A stretch of DNA of 64,000 nt from Microbacterium sp. MM2322 (lineage in GTDB: Bacteria; Actinomycetota; Actinomycetes; Actinomycetales; Microbacteriaceae). Numbering within the stretch: the first letter of the stretch is position 1; each line of letters starts with the position of its first letter. The notes under the pieces were generated by a model, which ran no database searches, was not told where the DNA came from, and was given only the letters and a program-made list of their open reading frames with translations. Below are positions 63,348-64,000 of the stretch, one piece after another. The stretch spans positions 248,001 through 312,000 of the forward strand of contig NZ_OZ075067.1 in the NCBI RefSeq assembly GCF_964186585.1. Reading direction: 5' to 3'. Made by a program: the position numbers and the translations under genes.

Positions 63348-63369
63348 ATGCCATGTCTACCTTTGGCAT
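63348..63369. promoter_or_regulatory. inverted repeat ATGCCA-N10-TGGCAT in the divergent promoter region
   Basis: Arms at 63348-63353 and 63364-63369 within the 190-bp gap between the permease and glutamine-synthetase-like genes. Candidate operator controlling both; regulator unknown. Confidence 0.45.
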
Positions 63370-63451
63370 GTAGCGTTCTCGTTACAGACCCACGACGACC
63401 ACACGACGAACGCGCCGAATCCCGCTTCGGCGCACGACGGAAGGACGACCG

Positions 63452-64000
63452 ATGCCCGGCAATCTGACGGTGAATGAGCTCGCCGATGCGATCGCAGCCG
63501 ACGAGATCGACACGGTGATCGTCGCGTTCCCCGACGCCCAGGGACGCCTCGTCGGCAAGCGCGTGTCGGCCCGGTTCTGGCTCGACGAGGTCGCCGGCCA
63601 CGGCGCCGAGGTCTGCGACTACCTCCTCTCGGTCGACGTCGACGTGAACACGATCGACGGGTACGCGATGTCGGGCTGGGACAAGGGCTACGGCGACCTC
63701 GTCCTCCGCCCCGACATGGCGACGCTCCGCCGCATCCCGTGGCAACCGGCCACCGCGCTCGTCATGGCCGAGCTCGACTACACGAGCGGCGACCCGGTCG
63801 CGCAGTCGCCCCGCGGCATCCTGAACGCGCAGCGTCAGCGTCTCGCCGACCGCGGCCTCGTCGCCTACTCGGGCACCGAGCTCGAGTTCATCGTCTTCGA
63901 CGACTCGTTCCGGGATGCCTGGGCCAAGGGATACGTGGGACTGCAGGCATCCACCGACTACAACGTCGACTACAACCTGCTCGCCACCACCCGACTCGAG
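63452..64000 (+). CDS. glutamine-synthetase-family gamma-glutamyl-amine ligase, N-terminal part
   Basis: 183 residues visible, open at the window end. DTVIVAFPDAQGRLVGKRVSARFWLDEV and RPDMATLRRIPWQPATALVMAEL are the beta-grasp N-domain of glutamine-synthetase-like enzymes; YSGTELEFIVF near 140 carries the first metal-binding Glu residues. Resembles GlnA3/GlnA4-type enzymes that make gamma-glutamyl-polyamines or -ethanolamide rather than glutamine. GGAAGGA precedes the ATG. Divergent from the ethanolamine-type permease. Confidence 0.85.
   Translation, partial: MPGNLTVNELADAIAADEIDTVIVAFPDAQGRLVGKRVSARFWLDEVAGHGAEVCDYLLSVDVDVNTIDGYAMSGWDKGYGDLVLRPDMATLRRIPWQPATALVMAELDYTSGDPVAQSPRGILNAQRQRLADRGLVAYSGTELEFIVFDDSFRDAWAKGYVGLQASTDYNVDYNLLATTRLE

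Overview
The window is high-GC actinobacterial chromosome, most likely Microbacterium or a close Microbacteriaceae relative. Supporting signs are the codon use, many GTG and TTG starts, frequent ATGA/GTGA gene overlaps, the run tilS-hpt-ftsH-folE-folP-folB-folK-DUF3180-PH-PH-DUF2520-lysS, a ClpC-type Clp ATPase, and the repeated octamer GGATGCCG. Genus placement is inference from recognised families; no search was run. At least eleven genes have a TANNNT-like hexamer exactly 6 nt before the start codon, which predicts leaderless mRNAs and fixes several starts.

Layout. 1-6374: end of an exopolysaccharide cluster (flippase, DUF1972 glycosyltransferase, polyprenyl-P sugar transferase), then an aldehyde dehydrogenase, a glutaredoxin and a dolichyl-P-mannose-synthase/GtrA fusion. 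6511-8963: lipoprotein, sugar-nucleotide-type epimerase, small Cys protein and rifampin ADP-ribosyltransferase Arr. 8986-13128: rhamnulose-P aldolase/dehydrogenase fusion, FMN L-lactate dehydrogenase and a DeoR regulator. 13180-16401: a SipW signal peptidase with three SipW-dependent exported proteins (TasA-like locus). 16696-18276: methyltransferase, metallo-hydrolase and a 49-aa membrane protein.

18318-23632 is a 5.2-kb island inserted at the 3' end of tRNA-Phe. It is bounded by a 113-bp direct repeat with one mismatch and visibly poorer in GC than its flanks. It carries a leftward operon of a ThsB-like (MTH538/DUF1863) TIR protein, a multi-domain TIR protein and a SLOG-like protein, opposite a P-loop ATPase. 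No integrase gene is present; an ISL3-transposase-like remnant lies in the central gap. This is the best candidate for an undescribed system: a Thoeris-like NAD-signalling antiphage module with an added ATPase. tRNA-Phe, tRNA-Asp and tRNA-Glu follow.

23956-36521: M23 peptidase with an MtrA-like site upstream, pyrophosphatase, tilS, hpt, ftsH, the folate operon, PH-domain membrane proteins, a DUF2520 protein and a SUMF1-fold protein. 36721-43772: lysS, secreted Ig-like protein, ABC exporter and LuxR/histidine-kinase pair. 43869-51211: LacI-controlled CUT1 sugar importer with a GH130 phosphorylase and a large secreted protein, probably for mannosides. 51248-57834: DUF4192, cardiolipin synthase, lipoprotein, an AbiEi/DUF559 protein flanked by three 63-bp palindromic elements, and an XRE/DUF2975 membrane operon with a 17-aa leader ORF. 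58005-64000: clpC, two acetyltransferases, an ethanolamine-type permease and a divergent glutamine-synthetase-family gene cut by the window end.

No rRNA, CRISPR array, phage structural gene or complete IS was seen.
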